Numbered from the stretch's first letter, positions 26,031 through 34,485 are shown. The stretch: DNA of 34,982 bases from an uncultured Phocaeicola sp. (GCA_947626525.1 CANQSM010000030.1:1-34982), one strand, 5' to 3'. Numbers and translations: made by a program. The notes: a model not told the origin generated them from the sequence alone.

Positions 26031-27074
26031 TTATTTACATTCAACCAAATCCGAAATTACGATATGGTCGGTCGCAAACGCCACCGTTCCCCACGACAGC
26101 CCGACACCGAATCCGCAGCAGACAAACTTCGTCGAACGCTCTTCTACCTTCCCTTTCAACTGCGTGACAATCGTCAGCGGTATTGATGCAGACGAGGTAT
26201 TGCCGAACCGGTACATGCACGACGGGACTTTCGCCTCGTCCAGTTTCAGTTTCTTGACAATCAGGTTGTTCATTTTCATGTTTGCCTGATGGAAGACATA
26301 ATAATCCGCCGTCTGATAGTCGAATCCGAAATGCTCCGCCAGTTTCCTGACCGATTTGGGGGCTGTCGATATGCCGAAGGCAAAAACGTCCATGCCTTTC
26401 ATACGGGTTTGCAGCCGATTGTATCGGCGCCCGTCGATGACCTCCTCCTTGAATGATTCCAGGGTTATTTGGTTCCTCGCACCACCGTCGGGAATCATGA
26501 TGGCATCGTATCCGCTGCCGTCTGTACCGAAATGGAAACGGAAACCTTCAGCTCCTTCCTGATATTCAAGCGCTGTTGCCGTACCGGCGTGTCCGAACAG
26601 CGGGTCATTGAAAGGTACGCGCCGTTTGGCGTCTCCGCACAATAGCAAGGCTTTTCGGATATGCCCGTTCTGAAAGAGCGACACCGCACTGCTCAATCCG
26701 TAGACCCAGCCCGAGCAGCCCAAAGGAATATCTATGGCGTAGCATTCGGTAGAGAGGTGTAAGCGATTTTGCAGGATACACGCCGTTGCCGGAACAATAT
26801 AATCGGCATACTGCGATACGAAAATCAACGCATCGATTTCCGACTTCTCCCATTCCAAATCGGAAATCAATCGTTCGGCGGCATCATAACATAAATCGGA
26901 GGTGGTATGCGTTTCATCATAACGGCGCTCCAAAACGCCCGTTGTCTTCACAAAGTCTTCTTCGCTATAGTCTTGCGATATTACCCCCCCCCCCCTCAAA
27001 TTGCTGACGATGGTGGCGGGTACACCGGCAGAAAAGCCGGCGACCCGCACATTCCGAAATTCCAAAAATGCCAT
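26031..27074 (-). CDS. 3-oxoacyl-ACP synthase III family protein (KAS III, copy 2), with G12 tract
   Basis: This is a 347-residue KAS III with a complete triad: Cys120 (PLGCSGW), His262 (VFHQAN) and Asn292 (FGNTSS). It is clearly a paralogue of the KAS III 0.8 kb downstream (same length up to Cys120, shared GVxERRYxx and FVSQxxDY motifs), probably an old duplication with divided function. The G12 tract at 26984-26995 encodes part of LRGGGV at residues 26-31, an insertion relative to the usual N-terminus. At 12 G the gene is in frame and ON, whereas 11 or 13 would stop translation early. It starts 3 bp after the ACP stop, so the two are co-translated. Confidence 0.93.
   Translation of the reverse strand: MAFLEFRNVRVAGFSAGVPATIVSNLRGGGVISQDYSEEDFVKTTGVLERRYDETHTTSDLCYDAAERLISDLEWEKSEIDALIFVSQYADYIVPATACILQNRLHLSTECYAIDIPLGCSGWVYGLSSAVSLFQNGHIRKALLLCGDAKRRVPFNDPLFGHAGTATALEYQEGAEGFRFHFGTDGSGYDAIMIPDGGARNQITLESFKEEVIDGRRYNRLQTRMKGMDVFAFGISTAPKSVRKLAEHFGFDYQTADYYVFHQANMKMNNLIVKKLKLDEAKVPSCMYRFGNTSSASIPLTIVTQLKGKVEERSTKFVCCGFGVGLSWGTVAFATDHIVISDLVECK
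26984..26995 (-). repeat. poly-G (G12) tract near the 5' end of the KAS III gene
   Basis: Twelve C on the + strand are G12 in the coding strand at codons 27-31. It is the longest homopolymer in the window. Its position near the start means that a one-base change would abolish the enzyme, so it is the best placed on/off switch of the four tracts. Confidence 0.95.
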
Positions 27075-27077
27075 AGT

Positions 27078-27308
27078 TTACATCTTGCTTTGAACGGCCT
27101 TGAACAAATCCTCGATGGTTTCAGCTTTGCGGATATCATCGCCTTTGAGGGTAACATCGTACTCCTCATCGACCATGGCGATAACCGACAGTGCCGTCAG
27201 CGACGACCACTCGTCCAAATCGTGAAAACGGGTCGCAGGGTTAAATACACTCGCATCGGTATCTTCAAACTGCGATGCAAAATTCTCGATAAATTCTTTC
27301 AGTTCCAT
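27078..27308 (-). CDS. acyl carrier protein
   Basis: This is a 76-residue acidic four-helix protein. DEWSSLTAL around residues 32-40 is the phosphopantetheine site, with Ser36 as the likely attachment residue (WSSL replaces the usual DSL). The following IAMVDEEYDVTLKGDDI matches helix III of ACPs. It is a specialised ACP separate from the housekeeping AcpP, encoded between the hexapeptide acyltransferase and the KAS III genes. It probably carries the acyl group made by the cassette and presents it to an acyltransferase. It needs a phosphopantetheinyl transferase from elsewhere in the genome. Confidence 0.92.
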   Translation of the reverse strand: MELKEFIENFASQFEDTDASVFNPATRFHDLDEWSSLTALSVIAMVDEEYDVTLKGDDIRKAETIEDLFKAVQSKM

Positions 27309-27418
27309 AATGATTTGTAATTAATGGTTTATTTGTAACTATATCATAATCAATAATCCGTGTCATTTATGTGCGTTGGAATCCGGATTCATGACAAAAT
27401 CTGAGCCGTCATCCAGTT

Positions 27419-28216
27419 TCAACATCTATTTTTCAAGAAGGAAATAATCTCCTTTCTCCGCTCCAAATAATATTTCCGATAATTTCGCTCCAGCTTCTCC
27501 ATGGGGATTCTTTGTTCGGGAGGATATATCTTCGCCTCTTGTTCGTATATTTCTTCCGGAGTATATACGAATCCGACCACTTTTGTCGGATTTCCGACGA
27601 CAATCGAATAGGGAGGCACCGACTGTCTGACAACAGAAGCTGCGCCTATGACGCTTCCTCTACCGACCGTCACATTGGGCAGAACACAGGAATGTTCCCC
27701 TATCCATATATTGTCCTCGATTATTACCGGTCCTTGCGAAAAAAGACGTTTTGCCCCGACCCGGCAGTTAAATTCATCGGTGTCGCCATATCCATGCGAG
27801 TTGTCGGTTATTAGTATGAAATCCCCCATACCCACATTATTGCCTATGACAATCTTGTTTATTGCCGTAATATGGGAATAGGCACCGATACTGCAACAAT
27901 CACCAATCCTGATTTCCGGATGGAACGTTTGAGAATTATACTTATCCCATGCCGTCAATTTGGTTTTTTCACGGAAAACGCATCTTGAACCGACGGTTAT
28001 GTATCTGGCTCCGAGAAGATGCCGAAATGAGGGCTCAAATCTGGTTCCCTTGCCGACTGCCCTAAAACCGCTCTGTATGTAGCCGGTATAAACCGCCCTG
28101 TAAATCGACCGAGATATATCCGCAATCTTAAAAGGATGCAGAAAACTGTATAGGATGACTCCGGATAAACGCAAAAAGCCCTTTAATAATTTCTTCATAG
28201 TTGCTAAGATATTCAT
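27419..28216 (-). CDS. left-handed beta-helix (hexapeptide) acyltransferase
   Basis: This is a 265-residue protein. After an amphipathic N-terminal part, residues about 70-225 show hexapeptide repeats ([49 protein letters not shown]) ending in [12 protein letters not shown], the WbbJ/LacA-type signature. DNSHGYGD near 137-144 contains the catalytic His. These enzymes O- or N-acylate sugars, normally from acetyl-CoA. Here the gene is directly upstream of an ACP and KAS III set, so an ACP-borne acyl donor is a reasonable alternative. It starts the acyl module in transcription order and is followed by a 110-bp gap before the ACP. Confidence 0.9.
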   Translation of the reverse strand: MNILATMKKLLKGFLRLSGVILYSFLHPFKIADISRSIYRAVYTGYIQSGFRAVGKGTRFEPSFRHLLGARYITVGSRCVFREKTKLTAWDKYNSQTFHPEIRIGDCCSIGAYSHITAINKIVIGNNVGMGDFILITDNSHGYGDTDEFNCRVGAKRLFSQGPVIIEDNIWIGEHSCVLPNVTVGRGSVIGAASVVRQSVPPYSIVVGNPTKVVGFVYTPEEIYEQEAKIYPPEQRIPMEKLERNYRKYYLERRKEIISFLKNRC

Positions 28217-28303
28217 TCCTTAATAAGTGTTTGATTATCATAATTCGATGGCCGAACGAATTGTCTTAATTGTCTTGAGCACTAAAATATATAGACGACT
28301 ACC

Positions 28304-29812
28304 TTATTGACGTTTGTGCGACAATAACGAAGCATAATATACAAACTCGTTTGTTTTTCGGAAAAACAAAACAAAGGTCGTTACAAGCAAAATAGAAATC
28401 AGTATTCCTTTTGCTATAAAATGCACCCAATTATCTACATAGACATATCGGGATATCCCATAACACAAGATTAAAAGTATTATAAAAAAGAATATATAGG
28501 GTATGTTAAATACCCAAAATTCTTTGGATGTTTTCTTGAAACCATAACGATACAACATGAGTGGCTCTATCCATAACGACACCAATCCACACCCTAATAC
28601 CGTTCCGATAAGAACACCGGCGAACCCCCATATTTTAACTAAGGCTAGCGATAATCCTAAATTGATAATACATTCAAATATCCCTTTATATCGATCGTAA
28701 CGAAAAATTCCTAAAACATTGCGTGTAATCAGTGTGGGGTATCGGAATATAGATATGCAGAAATCCATTATTATTAACGTGACGACCACTATCGACGCTT
28801 CGTATTCTTTTCCATATACCAGATTAATGAAATCATTAAACAAGCACAATAGATTAACGCCAAAAAAAAGTATTATGAAGTGTGTCAGGAATAATATCCG
28901 CTTGAACATTATCAGCTGCTGTTCTATGTTTTTTTTATCGGATATATAATTTCCTAAGGTCGATGTAATGGAAGAGAAGCCATTAAGCAAAAAACTTCGA
29001 AGGGCGAATACAATAGATGTATAGTTCGTATAAATTCCTACCCAAACCAATCCTAAGAATTTAGATATGATAATATTGTCCGTTCCAGAAAATACGATTC
29101 CGCTTACATTATTAATAAAAAGAGCCTTGGCATTTCCTTTTATTTTTGTTTTAGTCTCTTTATCTAATTCCGGGGTTGAAGGAGACGGTCTAAACAGTTG
29201 ATTTGATTTTATAATGATAACGGCGTTATTTATTAAAGTCGCAAGAAGCATAATTCCGATAAACAATATATAATTACGGGTAAAGTAAAGTACAATAAGC
29301 TGTATGAGTATTTGTGTAATTTTAATACCGCTACTATAAATATTCAGAAGATATTCTTTTTGAGCTACAACTATTAACGATTTTTTATCGGCTACGAAAT
29401 ATGGCGAAATAAAATTGGCCAGAAAAATCAAATATATAATTGTGATATTGTCTATCTCATTGGCATCTTTAATGGCATATGGAATGAGAGGTATAAATCC
29501 TATACCACAAAATAACATAACACCAATGACACGCAAATAGATTTTCTTAAAGTATAGAACAATCGATGCAAGTTTTGATGTATCAGATTCAGCCATAGGC
29601 TTGTACATTACTTGCACAAGCGCATAGCTGAATCCCATTTCTGCAATTGAAAACAGAAATAAAATATTAGCAAACAACCCATTGATACCCAAATATTCCA
29701 CACCCAAGATTTGGATGATCATTATGCGCGTTGCCACATTGAAGAATAATTCCAATATGCGGCTTCCACTTGCTGTCAGTGTATTGAATATGGAATTCCG
29801 TAATCGACCCAA
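28304..29812 (-). CDS. Wzx-type polysaccharide flippase (MOP superfamily)
   Basis: This is a 502-residue integral membrane protein with about 12-14 hydrophobic helices. RILELFFNVATRIMIIQILGVEYLGINGLFANILFLFSI at the start (positions about 18-56) and AEMGFSYALVQVMYKPMAES are the usual polysaccharide-transporter (Polysacc_synt) features. It moves the lipid-linked repeat unit across the inner membrane for the EpsG-type polymerase. The codon use is AT-rich compared with the acyl module that follows. It lies 51 bp after the SIS gene, and its stop is 87 bp before the hexapeptide acyltransferase. Confidence 0.92.
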   Translation of the reverse strand: MGRLRNSIFNTLTASGSRILELFFNVATRIMIIQILGVEYLGINGLFANILFLFSIAEMGFSYALVQVMYKPMAESDTSKLASIVLYFKKIYLRVIGVMLFCGIGFIPLIPYAIKDANEIDNITIIYLIFLANFISPYFVADKKSLIVVAQKEYLLNIYSSGIKITQILIQLIVLYFTRNYILFIGIMLLATLINNAVIIIKSNQLFRPSPSTPELDKETKTKIKGNAKALFINNVSGIVFSGTDNIIISKFLGLVWVGIYTNYTSIVFALRSFLLNGFSSITSTLGNYISDKKNIEQQLIMFKRILFLTHFIILFFGVNLLCLFNDFINLVYGKEYEASIVVVTLIIMDFCISIFRYPTLITRNVLGIFRYDRYKGIFECIINLGLSLALVKIWGFAGVLIGTVLGCGLVSLWIEPLMLYRYGFKKTSKEFWVFNIPYIFFFIILLILCYGISRYVYVDNWVHFIAKGILISILLVTTFVLFFRKTNEFVYYASLLSHKRQ

Positions 29813-29863
29813 AACTTGAAAGATAATTTATTGAAAAATAATGATATGTAAATTGTTTATCGA

Positions 29864-30436
29864 CTACTCTAAATTTGCATGATATTGCCAAAGGCCTTTA
29901 AGGTCAATCGCCCTTTTATCGATAATTATTTTTGCCAAAATATCGCCAACCAATAACAGCGATTGCTCAAATAAAGTGGTCATTGGTTGGCAGGAATCGA
30001 TTTCATCTTTCAAATACAGTTTTGTCCGAACGGGAATCCGAACCATATAATCGGCAATACTTTCCATATCCCCATGTGGATTAGAGCCGATATGTACAAC
30101 TTTTGCATTAAAAGTTTTTGCTTTTCTCCCAATGGCGACAGGGAACAACGACATTCCGCTTCCGGAGCCGACAATCAGCAAATCATTTGCTGTAATGGCT
30201 GGCTCACAGACATCACCGACACAGTGGGCATCGATACCTAGATGGCTCATTCGTTTTGCAATGGATTGGAGCGCCATTTCCACACGCCCCACCCCCACAA
30301 AGAAAACTTTTTCCGCCGTGAATAAATCTTCAGATAACCGTTCTAAGGCTTTGACATCAACACTTTCTAATGTCCTGGAAAGCTCCCTCAATACTTCAGA
30401 GCGACACACTGTGTATTTTTCTTCAAATGTTTCCAT
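29864..30436 (-). CDS. SIS-domain sugar-phosphate isomerase (6-phospho-3-hexuloisomerase-like)
   Basis: This is a 190-residue single SIS-domain protein. KVFFVGVGRVEMALQSIAKR, then GSGSGMSLFP and VHIGSNPHGDM, match the HxlB/PHI group more than GmhA or KdsD. PHI isomerises hexulose-6-phosphate and fructose-6-phosphate. I chose ATG 30436 (METFEEKY), 7 bp after the stop of the Rpe-like gene; an earlier in-frame ATG would overlap it. Its pairing with an Rpe-like epimerase, a nucleotidyltransferase-kinase and a HAD phosphatase points to synthesis of a ketose- or uncommon sugar-nucleotide for the polysaccharide, not to the ribulose monophosphate pathway. Confidence 0.85.
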   Translation of the reverse strand: METFEEKYTVCRSEVLRELSRTLESVDVKALERLSEDLFTAEKVFFVGVGRVEMALQSIAKRMSHLGIDAHCVGDVCEPAITANDLLIVGSGSGMSLFPVAIGRKAKTFNAKVVHIGSNPHGDMESIADYMVRIPVRTKLYLKDEIDSCQPMTTLFEQSLLLVGDILAKIIIDKRAIDLKGLWQYHANLE

Positions 30437-30443
30437 AAATGAA

Positions 30444-31142
30444 TCAGATAATATGATTGCGAATTTCAAATAGTCTGGCGGCAGAGCCCTTTATGTCTTG
30501 TCGTGACAGACATGTCGTTCCACATACAAAGATATCCACTACTCCGGCTCCATAGCATTCGATATTTTTTTGCGAAATCCTCCCGTCTATTTCTATTTTT
30601 GTTTGCAGGCCTCTTTTGTCAATCATTTCGCGCAACCCCCTAATTTTTCGGTCTGCATAATCAACCTGTGCCTCTTTTGCGCTCGAGGCATATCCGGGAT
30701 TGATAAGCATCAATAAAACAGTATCACACTTATCAAGAATATATTCTACTGTCGATAAAGGGGTTGAAGGCTTTAATGCCACACCGGATCTTACTCCGGC
30801 TGCATGAATTTTATTGGTTAAGCCATCAATATGCGAGGCCGTTTCAGCATGAAATACTATTTGTTGGACTCCGATATTCAACAGTTCATCGACATAGTAA
30901 TCCATTCCTTCTGTCATCAGATGGCAATCAAATTCGAGATTTGTGATATTTCTTAGCTGTTTTACAACCTCGAACCCAAGAGGCATTGAGGGACTAAAAT
31001 GCCCGTCCAGAATATCTATGTGAAGCATTTTTATTCCTGCGTTTTCGATTTGTCGTATCTGATCTTCAAGGTGTAAGAAATCAAGACAAATCAGAGATGG
31101 AGAAAACACACATTTCTCATTCCAAATTTCTTTCATATCCAT
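30444..31142 (-). CDS. ribulose-phosphate 3-epimerase-like protein
   Basis: This is a 232-residue TIM-barrel enzyme. FSPSLICLDF, MLHIDILDGHFSPSMPLGF (metal ligands His and Asp), FDCHLM and VLLMLINPGYA are the Rpe family motifs in order, and KIEIDGRIS plus VDIFVCGTTCL close the barrel. Rpe interconverts ribulose- and xylulose-5-phosphate, and relatives (AlsE) act on allulose-6-phosphate. In the capsule locus it is a second, specialised copy; a housekeeping rpe is expected elsewhere. It overlaps the end of the nucleotidyltransferase-kinase gene by 26 bases, so the two are translationally coupled. Confidence 0.9.
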   Translation of the reverse strand: MDMKEIWNEKCVFSPSLICLDFLHLEDQIRQIENAGIKMLHIDILDGHFSPSMPLGFEVVKQLRNITNLEFDCHLMTEGMDYYVDELLNIGVQQIVFHAETASHIDGLTNKIHAAGVRSGVALKPSTPLSTVEYILDKCDTVLLMLINPGYASSAKEAQVDYADRKIRGLREMIDKRGLQTKIEIDGRISQKNIECYGAGVVDIFVCGTTCLSRQDIKGSAARLFEIRNHII

Positions 31143-32712
31143 ATTCTTTAAGATTGTTATAAAGCATTTCTTTCCCTAACGCATACAAAACCAAGCTATA
31201 AGGGTATTCATGGAGACCACAGATATTTAAAAATATAAGTGCTGCCATGAGTTTGGTTTTCCTATCATCGAATCCGTTTTCTTTGAGCCATTTATAGTAA
31301 AACGCTTCACATTGTACAAGTATGTGTTTTCGATTAAAATCATATCTTATTGTATTTCCTTGCCACGAAACTTCAAAGAGATTTTTTGCCACCAACTCAT
31401 GACACATGATAAGTCCGTGCAGCATTTTCCCTAAATCGTAGTATATGTCGCCAACCGAAATAGATTTGTCAAAACTCTGTCTCCAGTCTAAGAAACAGAA
31501 TGTATTCTTTTCTTTATCGTATAGGATATTCTCAAAATGAAAATCTCCATGAAATTGTCCCGGCATTCCATCTGCAACATATTCCCAGTCCACGCTGTCA
31601 AGCATGAATTGCAAGGTGGGATATTTTTTATCATTAATTATCGTGACAGCATCCGTTTTATTAAAATTCTTATAAAAAAGTTGAACACGTTCGTAGGTTT
31701 TATCTTTATAGAATTTCATGCATGAACGATGAAACTCTTTTTCCCCGTCTTCTGTCAAATCAGCCAACGTCCAGAAATGCTTCGAATAATCAAGAAGTTT
31801 TGAAAATACCGGCAAAGTAACACACTTTGACATCACATCGCCATTTACATAGGCGTAACTATACATGTGTTTTGTATGCCCCATTATCTTGGGGACAAAA
31901 CTTTCGAGCAAGGAGGCTCTCCTTACCCTGTTTGCTATAAAGCTTGTATTATCGGAAAATTTTATTACCCTGTCGTTCAAAAACCATATCGTTTCATCTG
32001 CTTTGGGTAAAATGTTGGGATCTCCACTTTGGTGATATCTTTTTTGTGTTGCTTCCAGTTCCACCGTTATTCCCGTATCAAACCAGGTGAATTTTTGTGC
32101 CGAGATCCCATGTGGAAGAAGTTGCCGTAGCCCAAGTGCTTCGCCCTCCATAATCGCTTGTTCCCGATGATTTTCCATCGCATTCCAAAACGATTTATAA
32201 TCATGTATGCCTGCCAATCCGATATATGGCTCGGGGGAAGTCCCTAAATTTTTCCCCTTTTCGTTGATTTGCCAGACTTTACTTTCCGATGTAAAAGAAA
32301 TCGTTCTATATTGGGATAAATTATCTCTGGAATCGTACCCCATCCAATTATGATCAGGTGCTGGAATATGCTCCGTTACCAATGTATCACAAGAACAGAA
32401 TATGAACGGCTCTTGAAGGTACTTTTCACAACACAACATAGTGAAACCCAAACCGGAACCAGGACCTTCATAAGGATAGACATCGACCAAAGTAATATCC
32501 TTTTCCGGATGGGCGAGGGATAGATATTCGCGAACAAGCTCGCCTTTATAACCCAGACCCATCACAAATTTTGTATCCTCAGGGAACATCTCAAAGATAC
32601 GGGTTATGGTAGGTTTGTTGCCAATGCTTACCAATGATTTGTTTAGATATTTTGTAATGCCTCCAAGTCTTGAACCTGTTCCGGCTGTTGGAATAAAAAC
32701 AGTATATGACAT
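31117..32712 (-). CDS. bifunctional nucleotidyltransferase / APH-like kinase
   Basis: This is a 531-residue fusion. The N-terminal about 240 residues are a nucleotidyltransferase (VFIPTAGTGSRLGGITKYLNKSL is the GxGxRL...K signature; FIFCSCDTLV carries the metal-binding Asp). The C-terminal about 290 residues are a phosphotransferase of the APH/choline-kinase fold (QFHGDFHFENILYD is the catalytic HGDxxxxN, and FLDWRQSF supplies the DFG-like Asp). Such fusions activate a sugar or alditol by phosphorylation and then transfer a nucleotide. The substrate is unknown. It is adjacent to the Rpe-like, SIS and KdsC-like genes and overlaps the Rpe-like gene, forming one module. Both active sites appear complete. 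Confidence 0.9.
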   Translation of the reverse strand: MSYTVFIPTAGTGSRLGGITKYLNKSLVSIGNKPTITRIFEMFPEDTKFVMGLGYKGELVREYLSLAHPEKDITLVDVYPYEGPGSGLGFTMLCCEKYLQEPFIFCSCDTLVTEHIPAPDHNWMGYDSRDNLSQYRTISFTSESKVWQINEKGKNLGTSPEPYIGLAGIHDYKSFWNAMENHREQAIMEGEALGLRQLLPHGISAQKFTWFDTGITVELEATQKRYHQSGDPNILPKADETIWFLNDRVIKFSDNTSFIANRVRRASLLESFVPKIMGHTKHMYSYAYVNGDVMSKCVTLPVFSKLLDYSKHFWTLADLTEDGEKEFHRSCMKFYKDKTYERVQLFYKNFNKTDAVTIINDKKYPTLQFMLDSVDWEYVADGMPGQFHGDFHFENILYDKEKNTFCFLDWRQSFDKSISVGDIYYDLGKMLHGLIMCHELVAKNLFEVSWQGNTIRYDFNRKHILVQCEAFYYKWLKENGFDDRKTKLMAALIFLNICGLHEYPYSLVLYALGKEMLYNNLKEYGYERNLE

Positions 32713-32727
32713 TTCTACTAATATAAA

Positions 32728-33258
32728 TTATACAGTCCAGTCTCGTGAATCGTTAATATTGTCTTCCGGCAGTTTGGTCGGATTATATGGCTTGAAAAAT
32801 TTCTCTAAAAGATGAAGAGCCGCTTCAGCAACTGCCCTGTCGCCACCTTTCCGTTTGCATATATAATCTGCAGCATTTTTCGTGTTCTCATCAGAATTAG
32901 CGGGCGCAATTCCATAACCGACTTCTTTCATTACATAATGATCAAATATTCCGTCGCCCATATATACGACTTTTGCCGGATCGAATCTCTCTTTTATCCA
33001 ATCGATACGTTTAATGGTGCTTACAAGGAATATTTCGAGCTTCATATCAAGGACCCTTCGCTCCGAAATCTTAAAGCCCCTTTTGTCGCCTGTCACAAAA
33101 AGAATTTTACAATACGGCTTCAGCAGACTGAGAGCGTCATTATCATCTGCACCAAATTTTTTCATGGCTTTCCCTTCCTCACTGTAATAGAAAGAGCCAT
33201 CAGTCAAGACACCATCTATATCCAAGATAAATGCCTCCGGAATTTGTTTTTCTGACAT
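32728..33258 (-). CDS. KdsC-like HAD phosphatase
   Basis: This is a 176-residue HAD hydrolase. The nucleophile motif AFILDIDGVLTDG has Asp13 and Asp15, FVTGDK is motif II, MGDGIFDHYVM is motif IV and KRKGGDRAVAEAAL is the KdsC-type C-terminal signature. KdsC-family members dephosphorylate KDO-8-phosphate or other acid- and sugar-phosphates, typically as tetramers. No KdsA or KdsB gene is next to it, so its substrate is more likely the sugar-phosphate handled by the neighbouring SIS and Rpe-like enzymes. It is 15 bp from the nucleotidyltransferase-kinase start. Confidence 0.9.
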   Translation of the reverse strand: MSEKQIPEAFILDIDGVLTDGSFYYSEEGKAMKKFGADDNDALSLLKPYCKILFVTGDKRGFKISERRVLDMKLEIFLVSTIKRIDWIKERFDPAKVVYMGDGIFDHYVMKEVGYGIAPANSDENTKNAADYICKRKGGDRAVAEAALHLLEKFFKPYNPTKLPEDNINDSRDWTV

Positions 33259-33303
33259 TATTACAATTGTTAATTATTATAAAATAATAGTTTAGACATG
33301 TGT

Positions 33304-34461
33304 TTACAAATGGTGGGCATAGCTCTTGTAAGAACTAATTAGCTGATTTCTGAACTTTTCAGCAACATTGGACATATTGAAATTTTCACGCACATATTCG
33401 CAACCCTGTTCTGCTATTTTTTGAGTCTCATTCGGGCATTGCATATAATATTGAACGACTCTCCTTAAATCTTCCAACGTGCCGTTATAGGTAATGTAAT
33501 GATAACCGGGAATTAGGCCAAGGCCTTTATACATATCATGGTCTAATCCAATATAGGCACACCCGCACGCCATTCCCTCAATAAATCCGATTCCCGGCAT
33601 GCCAACCAATTCCTCGGGGCACACGAACATTTTGTATCCGTTGAAAGTTTCTACCATATCGAAAGACGTGTATTTTGTCTGCCTTCCATGATTCTCCAAT
33701 ATTGAACCGATATAACAGTCAATGATGTCGGATAATTCGTCTTGTTTCTCGAAGATTAATTGTCTCATTGGCTGTATCAGTTCTGTCTTAAAAAAAGCGC
33801 GATAAAGTTTGTACCGATTCGGCACAATAGAACAAGTCGAAGATGTACCTATCGCCATCACTTTGTTTTCTCTTTCCGAAAAGTCTTTATTTACGACAAA
33901 ACGGTCTTGATATGTGTAAGGAACGATTAAATTATCTACCCCATTTAAATTAAAATAGGCCCTTACAAATTCGTTATTGGAAAGATCTATTTCATTCACA
34001 AATGCGTTTATACCCAACTTTTCTAAACTCAGTGGATTGTTTACGCTTATAAAGTGATTCCCGAATAAGACTTTATAACAAACTAATTTTTTTAGAACAT
34101 CTATTTGATAATCGAACACAAGGTATCCTATTACAATATCATTTGGAGTTATCTTTTGCTTATTTGTTAGAACTTTAAAGTGTGGTAAATGATTTACTTT
34201 TTCTACAAAAATAGATTCAAGATATCTACCGATACGGCTTTTTGCAAATATTCGGAATCGACCTGTATTTCTTGTCCCATATCTTGTAATATAATTACAT
34301 ACCTCATAGCCATTCTTATGAAAATAATCAAGTAAAAATTGATGTTTAAACGATTTAACATGATTTTTTCCTATTATTCTTCCGTAATGTCTCACAAAGA
34401 AGTCATTACAATGTATATCTATAAAAATAATTCTTGGCTTTATCTGTTCCCTATTTTTCAT
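33304..34461 (-). CDS. glycosyltransferase (GT-B, family 1/4-like)
   Basis: This is a 385-residue protein. The N-terminal half is diverged (KPRIIFIDIHCNDFFVRHYG), and the C-terminal half contains YKMFVCPEELVGMPGIGFIEGMACGCAYIG, the donor-binding GFIEGMACG region seen in GT-B enzymes, then a YHYITYNGTLEDL strand and helices. No signal or membrane segment is present. It is the first recognisable gene of the polysaccharide operon inside the window. The gene is AT-rich and unusually low in similarity to common families, so its donor cannot be named. Confidence 0.85.
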   Translation of the reverse strand: MKNREQIKPRIIFIDIHCNDFFVRHYGRIIGKNHVKSFKHQFLLDYFHKNGYEVCNYITRYGTRNTGRFRIFAKSRIGRYLESIFVEKVNHLPHFKVLTNKQKITPNDIVIGYLVFDYQIDVLKKLVCYKVLFGNHFISVNNPLSLEKLGINAFVNEIDLSNNEFVRAYFNLNGVDNLIVPYTYQDRFVVNKDFSERENKVMAIGTSSTCSIVPNRYKLYRAFFKTELIQPMRQLIFEKQDELSDIIDCYIGSILENHGRQTKYTSFDMVETFNGYKMFVCPEELVGMPGIGFIEGMACGCAYIGLDHDMYKGLGLIPGYHYITYNGTLEDLRRVVQYYMQCPNETQKIAEQGCEYVRENFNMSNVAEKFRNQLISSYKSYAHHL

Positions 34462-34485
34462 TCTACTGGTAGTTTGATTTTAAGT

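Noticed and set aside
25577-26167. 196-codon + strand frame across the SDR/KAS III boundary
   Set aside because: It is antisense to two well-supported genes, with low-complexity composition.
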